From the NCBI GenBank assembly GCA_045538895.1, contig JAZQEH010000111.1:1-16943 (forward strand): DNA of 16,943 nucleotides, in the 5' to 3' direction. The notes beneath the pieces are model-generated. The model searched no databases. It had not been told where the DNA came from and was given only the letters and a program-made list of their open reading frames with translations. The stretch comes from UMGS902 sp045538895. Lineage in GTDB: Bacteria > Bacillota > Clostridia > Oscillospirales > CAG-272. Of this stretch, positions 1 through 8,714 are shown one piece after another. The position numbers and the translations under genes are program-made. Each line of letters starts with the position of its first letter. Position 1 is the stretch's first letter.

Positions 1-3000
1 GCCAAAACTGCACAAACGGTTGTAGCAACTGCCTTTTCGCCATCATCGGTATACAGTTCGGGAACTGTAACTTCGATAAGAGCATCTTCATTAGTTGCGC
101 CTTCCGACAATGTGTATTCCAATACAATTTCAGTATCTACCCTCTTTGCTTTGGCACTTTCGGAAAGGATAGTAACCGCATATGCACCGTCGGTTTCTCC
201 GCTCGAGAATACAAATCCCTCTACGGTGGGAAGAGTTGCATTTGCAAAAGCAAATCCGGTGGGTACTAAAACGTTAAACTGAGCCGCCGCAAAACTGCCG
301 TTTACGGTAGCGGTAACGGTTGCTTTTCCGTTTTCTACTGTCGCAGAAGAAACCGCAAATACGTTTTCGCCACTAACAGATGTGAACGTTTCGCCGCAAG
401 CCGTACAGGTAAACGTGCCGTCGGCATTTGCAATATAAAGATGCGTTGCATCTTCACAGGAATATGCATATTCCTCGGTGTAGTTTCTGCCGCAGGTGCA
501 AGAGTAAAGTTTTGTACCGTTTGCATCGGGCGTTGCCGCTACGGTTACTTTAACGGTATATACGCATTCATCATTTTTCTGCTCGGTAACTACCTTCTGT
601 GCATCTGCCGCCGCACTGAATGAAAGCGGAGTGGTAAGTGCAGGAGCAAAGGAGTGCGTACCGCAGCTGAAGTTTACGTTCATAGGTGTAGCTGCAGTCG
701 CAAAGGTACCGTACGAATAGAATGTAAAACCTAAATTCATCGGCTGAGTTCTGCCGTCCTTAGAACCCGAAATATTAAGCACGGTATTTTCCGCATTGCG
801 GATATAGTAGTTTGAACCGACAGAAGAATTATCAAAGAAGTTAATTGTTTGCTTTGAGAGTGAAGCAGTAGAGTCTGCATAATTCACATTGAAATCGCCT
901 GTACGTCCTTTATCTACCGTGGTTTTACCGTAAAGGTTTACCGTTGTTTCAGAGTTCAAAACGGGATTGTTTTTATAAGAACCGGAGGTGGACATAGTGT
1001 AAAGAACGTCAATATCCGCATTCGTTGCGTTTAAGGTAGCGGTCTTATTTGCAACCGAAATACCGTCAGCACCAAAGAGGTCACCAAGGTAAATGCGGTT
1101 GTAGAAGCAAGTGCTTGAAACTTTGCCTGCTACGTTATAGCTAAGTGTTGCACCCTCGGTGATTGTAACGGTTGCTTCTTTCTCTGCGTCATCGTTTTCG
1201 ATGATATTATACGCACCGAGAACGATATATGTGTACGCATTGTTTATAACCTCTACTTTACCGAAGGTTACGTCGTTCCAATTACACTCGATAACATATG
1301 CCGCATTACCGTCAAACAAAATGTTGTCAAACACGGTCTTGCCGCCGAGCGACAAAACTGCGGTTTTGGAAAGTTTGAATCCGCCGCAGAAATATCCGTT
1401 ATCGCCCTTAAAGGTTATCGGCTTTGTATAAGCAGGAAGTTCGGTATCGGAAAGCGGGAAACTGCCGCAAATCATCACAGTACCGCCAACGTTTGCTATG
1501 CGACTTACTGCCTCGGTAAGAGTTGCAACAGCTTCTTCTGCAGTGCGTCCGTCGTTTTTGTCATTTCCTTTTGCAGAAAGGTAAACGGTGGGCGTGTCTG
1601 CCTGCTCTACCCTTGCCGCACAAGCGGTACAGGTGAAGTAATATTTTTCGCCGTCAAAGTTCCAAATATAGTTTTCTGTAACGTGGTTGTCGCTATCAAG
1701 GCCCTCGCCATCCTTGGTTATATCTTCAATAACCGCTACGCAATCAGCGCAATACCAAACATATTTTGCAAGGTCTACGCAGCTCGCAACAGAAATTTCT
1801 CTCCATTCGCCGTTTTCGTGTTCGCAAAATGCAAGTGCCCCACATTTGTCGCATACACCGTCTACAAAATTATGTGCTTCGGTGCGTGCAACGTCACCGC
1901 AGTAGCAAGCATAGTTATGCTGCTCTGCACCGATAGAAGCATACTTGTAAGTGTGTGTATGAAAAATCTTAAGTTCGGGAGTATATCCGTCAACGAGGAC
2001 AAAGTTTTCACCAAGTCCCGAAACGTTTGCCGCAACGGTCGCATCAGCGACAAAGATTTCTGCTCCGCCCATAGTATCTGCAACATATGTGTCGGTCGAG
2101 GTGTAATAGCAGTTGGTTATAACCGCCTTTGCCGCAGGTCTGCCGATTATCGGACGAACATAGCTTGCCGCAGATGCAGTAACCGAGCCTGTATTAAAGC
2201 ATCTTGTTACGGCGTGAGCGGTGTCTTTACCAGCACTGTTTGCGATGATACCGCCTGCATAGCCGCTTGCGCCTGCAGTGATGATACCCGTGTTCATACA
2301 ATCCTGAACAAAGCATTTGCTTGCAGCACCGGCAAATACTCGCCAGTAGCCAACAATACCTGCCGCACCGCCTTTTGCAGTGATGGAGGCGGTATTAAGA
2401 CATTTTTCAATCGTGGTAGAACCGCTTGTATTAGTGCTAAGACCCACAATACCGCCGGGATATGTATTGCCTGCGGTGATTGCGCCTTCGTTTTTACAAC
2501 CGCTGATAAAAGCAGTTTCTGCACTAAGTGCAAGTCTGCCGATGATACCGCCGACAAAGTCGGTACCACCGTTAACCGTACAAAGGTTGGTACAGTTTTC
2601 AACAGTAACATTAGTTGCCTGAACTCTGCCGATGATACCGCCGATGCACTCGCCCGTGGCGCTAACATTACCGCTTACGGTGAGGTTTTTAATGCTTACC
2701 GTACCGCCTCCACCGATGTGTCCGAAAAGCCCCACGTCGCCTACGCCGCTGATGTCAATACCGCTAACGGTATATCCTGCACCGTCAAAGTTGCCGGCAA
2801 ACGGAGTTGTCGCAGTACCGATAGGCGTCTGTGAAAGACCGTTTGTAGCGTCTGCAAGGTTGATATCGGTTGTAAGGGTGTAACTGTCTGCCCACATTGA
2901 CGGAGTATTCATAAGTGTGAGCATATCGTTTGCCGAGGAGATTTCTGCCGCAGATGCAAAAAGAGAAAGCGACAAAACTAAAACAAGTATTGTAAGTATT

Positions 3001-3011
3001 CGTTTAGTCAT
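1..3011 (-). CDS. Secreted GLUG-repeat / Cys-rich / beta-helix / cohesin-like protein (3' end outside window)
   Basis: An open frame runs without a stop from the ATG at 3011 to the left edge (1003 codons). Residues 1-21 form a signal peptide (MTKR, hydrophobic core, ASAA). Residues about 80-300 carry GLUG-like repeats with recurring GGIIGR, GGIVGL and AGIVGY. Residues about 350-465 are a Cys/His-rich part (HTHT, CYC, CDKC, CADC, CTAC). A pectate-lyase-like beta-helix starts near residue 475 (VYLSAKGNDKNDGRT, then GGTVMICG), followed by more CxC pairs and a cohesin-like beta-sandwich from about residue 880. The first 110 residues closely match the protein encoded at 4787-6877, so the two are paralogues. 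It starts 2 bases after the preceding stop, and its AAAGGAG site lies inside that gene, so translation is probably coupled. A C-terminal dockerin is expected beyond the edge by analogy with its neighbours but is not seen. No catalytic motif was recognised; a binding or structural cell-surface role is inferred. Confidence 0.85.
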   Translation of the reverse strand, partial: MTKRILTILVLVLSLSLFASAAEISSANDMLTLMNTPSMWADSYTLTTDINLADATNGLSQTPIGTATTPFAGNFDGAGYTVSGIDISGVGDVGLFGHIGGGGTVSIKNLTVSGNVSATGECIGGIIGRVQATNVTVENCTNLCTVNGGTDFVGGIIGRLALSAETAFISGCKNEGAITAGNTYPGGIVGLSTNTSGSTTIEKCLNTASITAKGGAAGIVGYWRVFAGAASKCFVQDCMNTGIITAGASGYAGGIIANSAGKDTAHAVTRCFNTGSVTASAASYVRPIIGRPAAKAVITNCYYTSTDTYVADTMGGAEIFVADATVAANVSGLGENFVLVDGYTPELKIFHTHTYKYASIGAEQHNYACYCGDVARTEAHNFVDGVCDKCGALAFCEHENGEWREISVASCVDLAKYVWYCADCVAVIEDITKDGEGLDSDNHVTENYIWNFDGEKYYFTCTACAARVEQADTPTVYLSAKGNDKNDGRTAEEAVATLTEAVSRIANVGGTVMICGSFPLSDTELPAYTKPITFKGDNGYFCGGFKLSKTAVLSLGGKTVFDNILFDGNAAYVIECNWNDVTFGKVEVINNAYTYIVLGAYNIIENDDAEKEATVTITEGATLSYNVAGKVSSTCFYNRIYLGDLFGADGISVANKTATLNATNADIDVLYTMSTSGSYKNNPVLNSETTVNLYGKTTVDKGRTGDFNVNYADSTASLSKQTINFFDNSSVGSNYYIRNAENTVLNISGSKDGRTQPMNLGFTFYSYGTFATAATPMNVNFSCGTHSFAPALTTPLSFSAAADAQKVVTEQKNDECVYTVKVTVAATPDANGTKLYSCTCGRNYTEEYAYSCEDATHLYIANADGTFTCTACGETFTSVSGENVFAVSSATVENGKATVTATVNGSFAAAQFNVLVPTGFAFANATLPTVEGFVFSSGETDGAYAVTILSESAKAKRVDTEIVLEYTLSEGATNEDALIEVTVPELYTDDGEKAVATTVCAVL

Positions 3012-3013
3012 TG

Positions 3014-4765
3014 TTATTCTCCTTTCACTGCCATACGCATAATGCCGAGAGCATCCTGCACGGTGATTTTTCCGTCACCGTCGATGTCTGCATTTTTGCA
3101 TTCGCTCTTGCCGAATACGCCGCTAAGTGCCATAATTGCATCCGCAACAGTTACACTTCCGTCACCGTTGGCATCACCGCTTCTTTCACCGACGTACATG
3201 GTAAAACGGTTGGATTCAGGCAAATAATACTGATTTTGAATTGTAGAATAGAAATCTGTAGTTACAATATTGCCGTCCTCATTAAAATAAAACATCGCAA
3301 GCATACCGGTAGGAGTAAGAATATCGATACCCTGCGGATTGATAAGAATCTGTGTGACCACATTACCGTTGTCGCCTACCGTCTTTCTTACAAGAATCTC
3401 ATCCGACTCAATGTGTCCGCAGAGAACCATCAGGATATTTTCATACTTACGCACAAACTTTTCCCACATATCTATACCGTCATTATAACGGGATCTGGTT
3501 GTGGGAGCTACATAGTCACTAGGGTCTGTGAGCGTACCGTCCTCGTGCATATAGGAGTGCGTAACCATAATCACCTTGTGATTTGGATGCGCTTCAACAA
3601 CCTGACATGCCCATTCAAGCACTTCGTCGCTCATACCGTAGTCAAGCATAAGGAAGAGATAGTCGGTTTTTCCGATTTTTGCAGTTTTGTAATGGTTGTC
3701 AAGTTTTCCCTCTTCGTATCTGCCGATAATGTCCGAGGTGTACCCGTCATAACTCATATACTGGTTATACGGATCGCTATCATCATGATTGCCACGCACA
3801 ACTGCATACGGAATTTTGCCGGATAGGCGGCTGAACTGCTCTTTTACAAGTGTCCATTCAGCGGTATCGGTATGACTGTCTACAATATCACCAACCGATA
3901 CAACGTATCCAATCTTTTTCGTATCCTTATTTGCTAAGAGCCAATCATACATATAATGCAGTTTATCGGGAAAATAATTAACTACCTTCTGCTGGTCACC
4001 GATAATTGCAAAAGAATAGGCAAAGTCGGTTACCGCATCCACATTATCCTGCCAATATTCGGTATAGAACATGTCATTCTTACCTACTGTATCTGTGATT
4101 TTAGCATCACCGAATTTTGCATCTGTGAGGTCATAGTATGCCAAAAGGTTTGCATCGTTTACATCTGCCAAAGTCATATCCGCCTTAATCTCGTCTGCAG
4201 TGCGAACATCTGCATAGAGAGCAACAGAGCGAAGCTGACCTTTGTAAAAATCGCTGTTTCCGCTAAGATTCACGCCGCCAAGCACAAGCGGCAAAGGAGA
4301 AAGCTGCGGAGCGTATGTAAAGCTCTTGCTTTCGGAAAGTTCACCGTTAATATAGCAAGAAACCTTTTTGTTTGCGGTATCTGCAACAATGGCAACGTGT
4401 GTCCACTCTCCGGTGTTGACCGCGGAATCAGAGAATATATACGTTTTATACGAATACTGCGCGCCGTCAGGCTCTTTGTTTACAAACTTTATAGCGGGCG
4501 CACCGTCTTCATAGATTTGCACCTGAAATGAATTATTATAATAACTGTTAGCATTACTGATAACTACGTCCGAAGAGCCTGTTCTGCCCTCGGGTATACG
4601 TACCCACGCCTCGCAAGTCACGGGAATTACGTCAAGCGGTGCATCCGTTTTATATATGCCGTACGGCTTAAACGTCATGTATCCGTCTTCTGCCGCCGAT
4701 GCAACATTGATAAGCGAAATCGCCGTCAATATGCAAAATAAAATACAAAAAATTCTTTTCATCAT
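3014..4765 (-). CDS. Secreted LamG - calcineurin-like metallophosphoesterase - dockerin protein
   Basis: This predicted extracellular phosphoesterase has 583 residues. The ATG at 4765 (or the adjacent one at 4762) is preferred over the in-frame ATG at 4777, because the GGAGA site at 4771-4775 lies downstream of 4777 and fits the later starts. A signal peptide (MMKRIFCILFC to VASA) is followed by a LamG/concanavalin-like domain (about 30-220) and a metallophosphoesterase domain (about 248-500). Metal-binding motifs are visible: GDQQ (D257), GDIVD (D293), GNHDD (N326, H327), VTHS (H403) and CGH (H451). The first motif has Gln where the classic D-x-H has His, a variant seen elsewhere in the superfamily. 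A type I dockerin with two intact calcium loops (GDANGDGSVTVAD; DIDGDGKITVQD) ends the protein. Its substrate is unknown; sugar phosphates, phospholipids or teichoic-acid-like polymers are all possible. It is the fifth gene of the operon and separates the two GLUG paralogues. Confidence 0.9.
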   Translation of the reverse strand: MMKRIFCILFCILTAISLINVASAAEDGYMTFKPYGIYKTDAPLDVIPVTCEAWVRIPEGRTGSSDVVISNANSYYNNSFQVQIYEDGAPAIKFVNKEPDGAQYSYKTYIFSDSAVNTGEWTHVAIVADTANKKVSCYINGELSESKSFTYAPQLSPLPLVLGGVNLSGNSDFYKGQLRSVALYADVRTADEIKADMTLADVNDANLLAYYDLTDAKFGDAKITDTVGKNDMFYTEYWQDNVDAVTDFAYSFAIIGDQQKVVNYFPDKLHYMYDWLLANKDTKKIGYVVSVGDIVDSHTDTAEWTLVKEQFSRLSGKIPYAVVRGNHDDSDPYNQYMSYDGYTSDIIGRYEEGKLDNHYKTAKIGKTDYLFLMLDYGMSDEVLEWACQVVEAHPNHKVIMVTHSYMHEDGTLTDPSDYVAPTTRSRYNDGIDMWEKFVRKYENILMVLCGHIESDEILVRKTVGDNGNVVTQILINPQGIDILTPTGMLAMFYFNEDGNIVTTDFYSTIQNQYYLPESNRFTMYVGERSGDANGDGSVTVADAIMALSGVFGKSECKNADIDGDGKITVQDALGIMRMAVKGE

Positions 4766-4786
4766 ATGTTTCTCCATATTTTGAAA

Positions 4787-6877
4787 TTACTGTGCTATAA
4801 GTTGCACAATGTTAACAACATCAAGAAGATTTACTTTTTTATCTCCGTTAACGTCACCGTTTCCCACAGTGCGTCCGTTAACAATTGCACGTGCTAAAAG
4901 CAACACGTCCTTAACGGTAACTCTGCCGTCACCGTCGATATCACCTGCTACTGCAGTTGTTTCGGTTATGGTGACTTCTGCAGAAACACTTGCAGTTTCG
5001 ACAGCCTCTTCGGCATAGTTGTACGTTTCAAGAGCTTGAACGCTTATCACATGTGCGCCGTACTGCACGGTATCTTCTAACGCAAAGGTGAGCTTAAGAA
5101 CCTGGGCGTCGATGCTTTCCTCCTGCATTGACATATTAAGCACTGCCGCCTCGTAAGGAAGTGTAAGTTTTTCCTGCATGGTGAGTGCAAATCCCGAAGA
5201 AGTTGCATCCGCATTTCCTACAAGCGCCTCGGCAGAAGTAAGGGTAAAGCCATCGGGAGCATTCACCTTGAAATACGCAACCATAATAGGCGAAAGTGCC
5301 TTTACGGAAACGGTAACAGTTACCTCTTTCCCCAAAACGGCTGTCGGATTCACCGTGATCAGTACATCGGTAGCAGGTGCGGTGGTTACCGCTTTGCAGT
5401 TTGCACACACAAGTCCGCTATCCGAGTGGATATATGCATTTCCTTCGTGATTTGCAGGGTCAATTTCAATAACGATATTCTCATTTAAAACCGTAGCACA
5501 ATTCGTACATACTACGTTCTTATAGCCCACCTCAACACAATTCGGCGTTTTTGTTACAACTTCGGTTGTGTCGGAATGTGAGCAATCTACTTTACCGCAA
5601 TATGAGCAATACATATCAACGTAAACGTGCGCCTCTGTCTGTCCTAAAGTAGATGCATCGTTACAATAGCAGGACAATGCGTGTCCGTCCTCCACAACAA
5701 CGTACTTTGCATCAAGGTCATGCTCGTGATGTGTTTTCAGTTCGGGACCTTTGTCTGTAAATATCCAATACTCTGCAGAAAATCCTGCAAACGTTTCTGC
5801 ACTTGTATAGTTATCTTTGCCCACCATCGTTACAAAATCAGTGTTGCCGTATACACCCATTTCAAGTGCATAGTTGTTTGCTACCGTTGCATTTGCAGAC
5901 AAATATGATGCAATAACGCCGTTATCCTTGTTGTTTGCATTGGAAACCAACGAGGCGTTATAGTTACATGCAAGTGTATATGCGCCTGCCTTTGCATTAC
6001 CAACACCTATAATACCGCCGATGTTCATACCGCTTCCCGTAGTGGAAACGTTGCCGACGTTCATATTATTGCGAATAACAACGGTCATGCTTTGCTCGTA
6101 TACACGGAAATAACCGGAAATACCGGCAATGATTTCTCCCGTTGCCACAACGTTTCCGGCATTCAGGTTGTTCTCTATATAAGAAGTACATCCGCTAGCA
6201 TTGTTGCTGTAAAGACCGATAATACCGCCGCTGACTTCGGTTGCTGTAATTGTTCCATAGTTTGCACAATTTTTGACATTATACGTACCGTTTTTTCCAT
6301 CTCCACCAAGGTCAAAACGTCCAACGATACCGGCGGCATTGGATACACCGTCGATATCTGCCATGTTTACACAGTCGATAATCTCTACTACACCCGAAGC
6401 TCCAACTCCGGTAACTCTACCGACAATGCCGCCTACCTGATTCGAGGTAGAGATAATCTTTGCTTTGTTTACACAGTTTTGAAGCGTACCGTTATTGGAA
6501 ATAAATCCGACGATACCGCCCGCGTTTGCCGTAGTTGCATTAACCGCTCCCTCTACCGTAAGGTTTTTAACAGTCGCTCCGCTGATTACGCCGAACAAAC
6601 CGTTTGTAACGTTCAAGCCCTTTACCGTGTGACTGTCGCCGTCAAAAGTTCCGCTAAAAGGTGTGGTACTGTCACCGATGCCGTTTTGAGTAAGCCCCGT
6701 AAGGTCAATATCTGCAGTCAGCTTATAACTGTCTGCCCACTTTGTATTATCACCCATAAGAGCGATAAGTTCATCTGCAGTACCGATTTCGGTAACGTCT
6801 GCATCTGCCGCAAAGACAGAAGGACTCACAAGCACTATACAAAGTGCAAGTAAAATACCCAAAAATTTCTTTTGCAT
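4787..6877 (-). CDS. Secreted GLUG-repeat / Cys-rich / cohesin-like / dockerin protein
   Basis: The protein has 696 residues from the ATG at 6877, chosen because GGAGGG lies just upstream and because a clean signal peptide (MQKKFLGILLALCIV to SVFA) starts there. The in-frame ATG at 6904 would overlap the preceding gene. Residues about 85-335 hold GLUG-type repeats (GGIVGF, GGIVGR, AGIVGR, GGIIGL, AGISGY, GGIIGV), each near an NC or NN pair. Residues about 385-500 hold HHEH, CYC, CSYCG, CTNC and CANC pairs that look able to bind metal. Residues about 504-640 resemble a cohesin fold (VTVTVSVKALSPIMVAYFK). The C-terminus is a complete two-loop dockerin (DIDGDGRVTVKD; DVNGDKKVNLLD). Cohesin-like and dockerin modules in one chain suggest a connector or self-assembling part of an extracellular complex. 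GLUG repeats are known from surface proteins and IgA-peptidase-associated regions, but no peptidase motif is present. Confidence 0.9.
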   Translation of the reverse strand: MQKKFLGILLALCIVLVSPSVFAADADVTEIGTADELIALMGDNTKWADSYKLTADIDLTGLTQNGIGDSTTPFSGTFDGDSHTVKGLNVTNGLFGVISGATVKNLTVEGAVNATTANAGGIVGFISNNGTLQNCVNKAKIISTSNQVGGIVGRVTGVGASGVVEIIDCVNMADIDGVSNAAGIVGRFDLGGDGKNGTYNVKNCANYGTITATEVSGGIIGLYSNNASGCTSYIENNLNAGNVVATGEIIAGISGYFRVYEQSMTVVIRNNMNVGNVSTTGSGMNIGGIIGVGNAKAGAYTLACNYNASLVSNANNKDNGVIASYLSANATVANNYALEMGVYGNTDFVTMVGKDNYTSAETFAGFSAEYWIFTDKGPELKTHHEHDLDAKYVVVEDGHALSCYCNDASTLGQTEAHVYVDMYCSYCGKVDCSHSDTTEVVTKTPNCVEVGYKNVVCTNCATVLNENIVIEIDPANHEGNAYIHSDSGLVCANCKAVTTAPATDVLITVNPTAVLGKEVTVTVSVKALSPIMVAYFKVNAPDGFTLTSAEALVGNADATSSGFALTMQEKLTLPYEAAVLNMSMQEESIDAQVLKLTFALEDTVQYGAHVISVQALETYNYAEEAVETASVSAEVTITETTAVAGDIDGDGRVTVKDVLLLARAIVNGRTVGNGDVNGDKKVNLLDVVNIVQLIAQ

Positions 6878-6893
6878 AATCCTTCCCTCCATA

Positions 6894-8702
6894 TTACTTA
6901 GCACATTCTTTCATCATTCTTACAACGTCAGCAAACGTGGTTTTGCCGTCGCCACTCATATCCGAGTTAAATACTTCACGCTTGTTAAAGATTGCCTGTG
7001 CTGTTTTCAATATGTCAAGCACGCTTACAACACCGTCATCATTCACGTCGCCGCTTTCGCAAATATCGGTAATAACTACGGTATATTTATTAAATGTAAA
7101 TTGCTCACCGACCACGCAAGCCTTTTTCATAAGAACCAAATCCTCATTCTGTCCTGAAAACAGTATTTGAGGTAACGGAGAAAACATCACAAGTTCAAAG
7201 CCTTGTGCTTCAAGCGTTGCTTGCTGCGAGCAACTGTCCCCCGTTTTAGGCGTAAGCACATACAAATCTCCCGCCTTTGTAACGGTAACAGAACTCTTTG
7301 CAATGGAAGAACGTACAAAACTGTGTCCGTAAAAAAGAGTCGGTGCTTTGAAAAGCGTATATTCACGGTCCGAGAACAAGGTGGCGTTTACATGCACTCT
7401 CTCAATTTCACCCGAAGTGCCTGTAGGCGATACATGTGCAAGATTTTCAAGAGGATTTTCGTATCCGCTGATTTTATAAAACGTACTGTTATTATTGATA
7501 AGTTTTCTAAAGAAACTGCCTTCGCTGACAAGTTTTCCTGCTTTAATATCATCCTCTGTAATAACGGACAAAAGAATCTGGTGTGCATTCGCACGGCTAT
7601 AGTCGTAAATGATGTATATTCTGCCGTCCGCAGTCTCTCTTGCATCGGGATAGGAAACGCTGTTACGTTCATCAATTATAAATTTGTAAGACCAGGTTAC
7701 CCCCTCATCATAAGAAAGTGCCGCAGTCAGATTTTTTCTAAGACCGTTCACGTTGTCGTCATGATATATGAGCAAAAGTGCACCAGAAGAAAGACGCTTG
7801 ATATGATTACGGCTGATAGTCAAGGACATAACCTCGCCGTTATTTGTCATCTGCTCGGCTTTAGGCCAGGTCTTACCGCCATCGGTGCTTATCGAGTAAA
7901 GCATACCGTTCGTGGAGCGGATAACAGCCAAAAGGTCGCCGTTTGCAAGTTCAACAACGCCATGCTCAATAAATGCGTCAAGGTCGGGGAGCTTGTCGCC
8001 TCCGACATGTCCGACGTATTCCCACGGCTCACCGTAATCTACAAAGCGGTAAAATGCCGCACCGATTTGTTCCTCGGATGTTTCCTCGGTAATACTGCGG
8101 TTTACACAGTATGCGGGCAAAATCCAACCGTGACTTGTAACGGCAGGCTTGTGCATACACACGTTGTCGCTAAGACGCACAGGCTCGCTCCATATCGGAT
8201 CTTCTACCGACGCATCTTCGGTATACATGCCCCATACGCCGCATTTGCCGTCCTGATATGCCCATCCTCCTGCGGTTGCAAATTGCTGATTCCAGAGTAT
8301 CCACATCTTACCGTTCGGGTCTTCCCAAAGCACGGGGTCAAATGCACGAACCGGTCCTTTTTTGTCGGGGTCGATAATAACGCGTGCGTCACTCCAGGTG
8401 TCGCCGTTATCTTCACTGGTTACTAGAATAACGTAGTTCTCATATGTTTCCCACGTGCCGCCCGAAAACCACGTTGCCCAAAGTCTGCCATTGGCTTCAA
8501 CACGCTCAATGCCGGGGATACCCTGCCAGAGTCTTGTGCCGTCAAGATAGCCGTTTTCGGGATTTTCAATCTCCGCTCTTCCCTCTGCAGTATGATACGT
8601 ATAAATCTGAGGTGCTTCTCTTGCCACAGAAGGGTCATCCGCCGCAAAAGCCGCAAGGCTGAATATCGCCGCAAAAAGCAAACAGCATAATACTTTTTTC
8701 AT
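6894..8702 (-). CDS. Secreted sialidase-fold (BNR repeat) protein with dockerin
   Basis: The protein has 602 residues. A signal peptide (MKKVLCCLLFAAIFSLAAFA) leads into a predicted six-bladed propeller (about 40-400) with Asp-boxes at SEDNGDTW (96-103), STDGGKTW (272-279) and SYDEGVTW (330-337). Other conserved stretches are RLWQGIPGI (57-65), FDPVLWEDPNG (121-131) and YPDARET (351-357). Residues about 400-545 form a domain I do not recognise. A dockerin follows (GDVNDDGVVSVLD; DMSGDGKTTFAD). The fold is shared by exo-sialidases and several other exo-glycosidase families, so sialidase activity is plausible but not shown; I could not assign the arginine triad with confidence. The propeller is clearly related to the N-terminal half of the AraC-fused regulator at 9801-11471, with the same RLWQGIPGI, YPDA-ET and LVSEGS-xxHxIIN-like segments. 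It starts 12 bases after the previous stop, with AAGGGGGAA over that stop. Confidence 0.9.
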   Translation of the reverse strand: MKKVLCCLLFAAIFSLAAFAADDPSVAREAPQIYTYHTAEGRAEIENPENGYLDGTRLWQGIPGIERVEANGRLWATWFSGGTWETYENYVILVTSEDNGDTWSDARVIIDPDKKGPVRAFDPVLWEDPNGKMWILWNQQFATAGGWAYQDGKCGVWGMYTEDASVEDPIWSEPVRLSDNVCMHKPAVTSHGWILPAYCVNRSITEETSEEQIGAAFYRFVDYGEPWEYVGHVGGDKLPDLDAFIEHGVVELANGDLLAVIRSTNGMLYSISTDGGKTWPKAEQMTNNGEVMSLTISRNHIKRLSSGALLLIYHDDNVNGLRKNLTAALSYDEGVTWSYKFIIDERNSVSYPDARETADGRIYIIYDYSRANAHQILLSVITEDDIKAGKLVSEGSFFRKLINNNSTFYKISGYENPLENLAHVSPTGTSGEIERVHVNATLFSDREYTLFKAPTLFYGHSFVRSSIAKSSVTVTKAGDLYVLTPKTGDSCSQQATLEAQGFELVMFSPLPQILFSGQNEDLVLMKKACVVGEQFTFNKYTVVITDICESGDVNDDGVVSVLDILKTAQAIFNKREVFNSDMSGDGKTTFADVVRMMKECAK

Positions 8703-8714
8703 TATATTTCCCCC

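Noticed and set aside
1683..2834. Plus-strand open frame of 383 codons
   Set aside because: It lies wholly opposite the GLUG-repeat gene, is Cys-rich without recognisable motifs, lacks a ribosome binding site, and mirrors the repeat composition of the real gene.
3011..3826. Plus-strand open frame of 271 codons
   Set aside because: It is antisense to the metallophosphoesterase gene and has no domain or ribosome binding site.
2000..6700. Short recurring sequence similarity suggesting DNA repeats
   Set aside because: The recurrence comes from protein-level GLUG repeats (GGIVG-type motifs), not from conserved DNA repeat units.
6092..6853. Plus-strand open frame of 253 codons
   Set aside because: It is antisense to the GLUG/dockerin gene; its composition reflects the Gly/Val/Asn repeats on the other strand.
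7203..8426. Plus-strand open frame of 407 codons
   Set aside because: It is antisense to the secreted sialidase-fold gene, whose signal peptide, Asp-boxes and dockerin are unambiguous. No start signals were seen.
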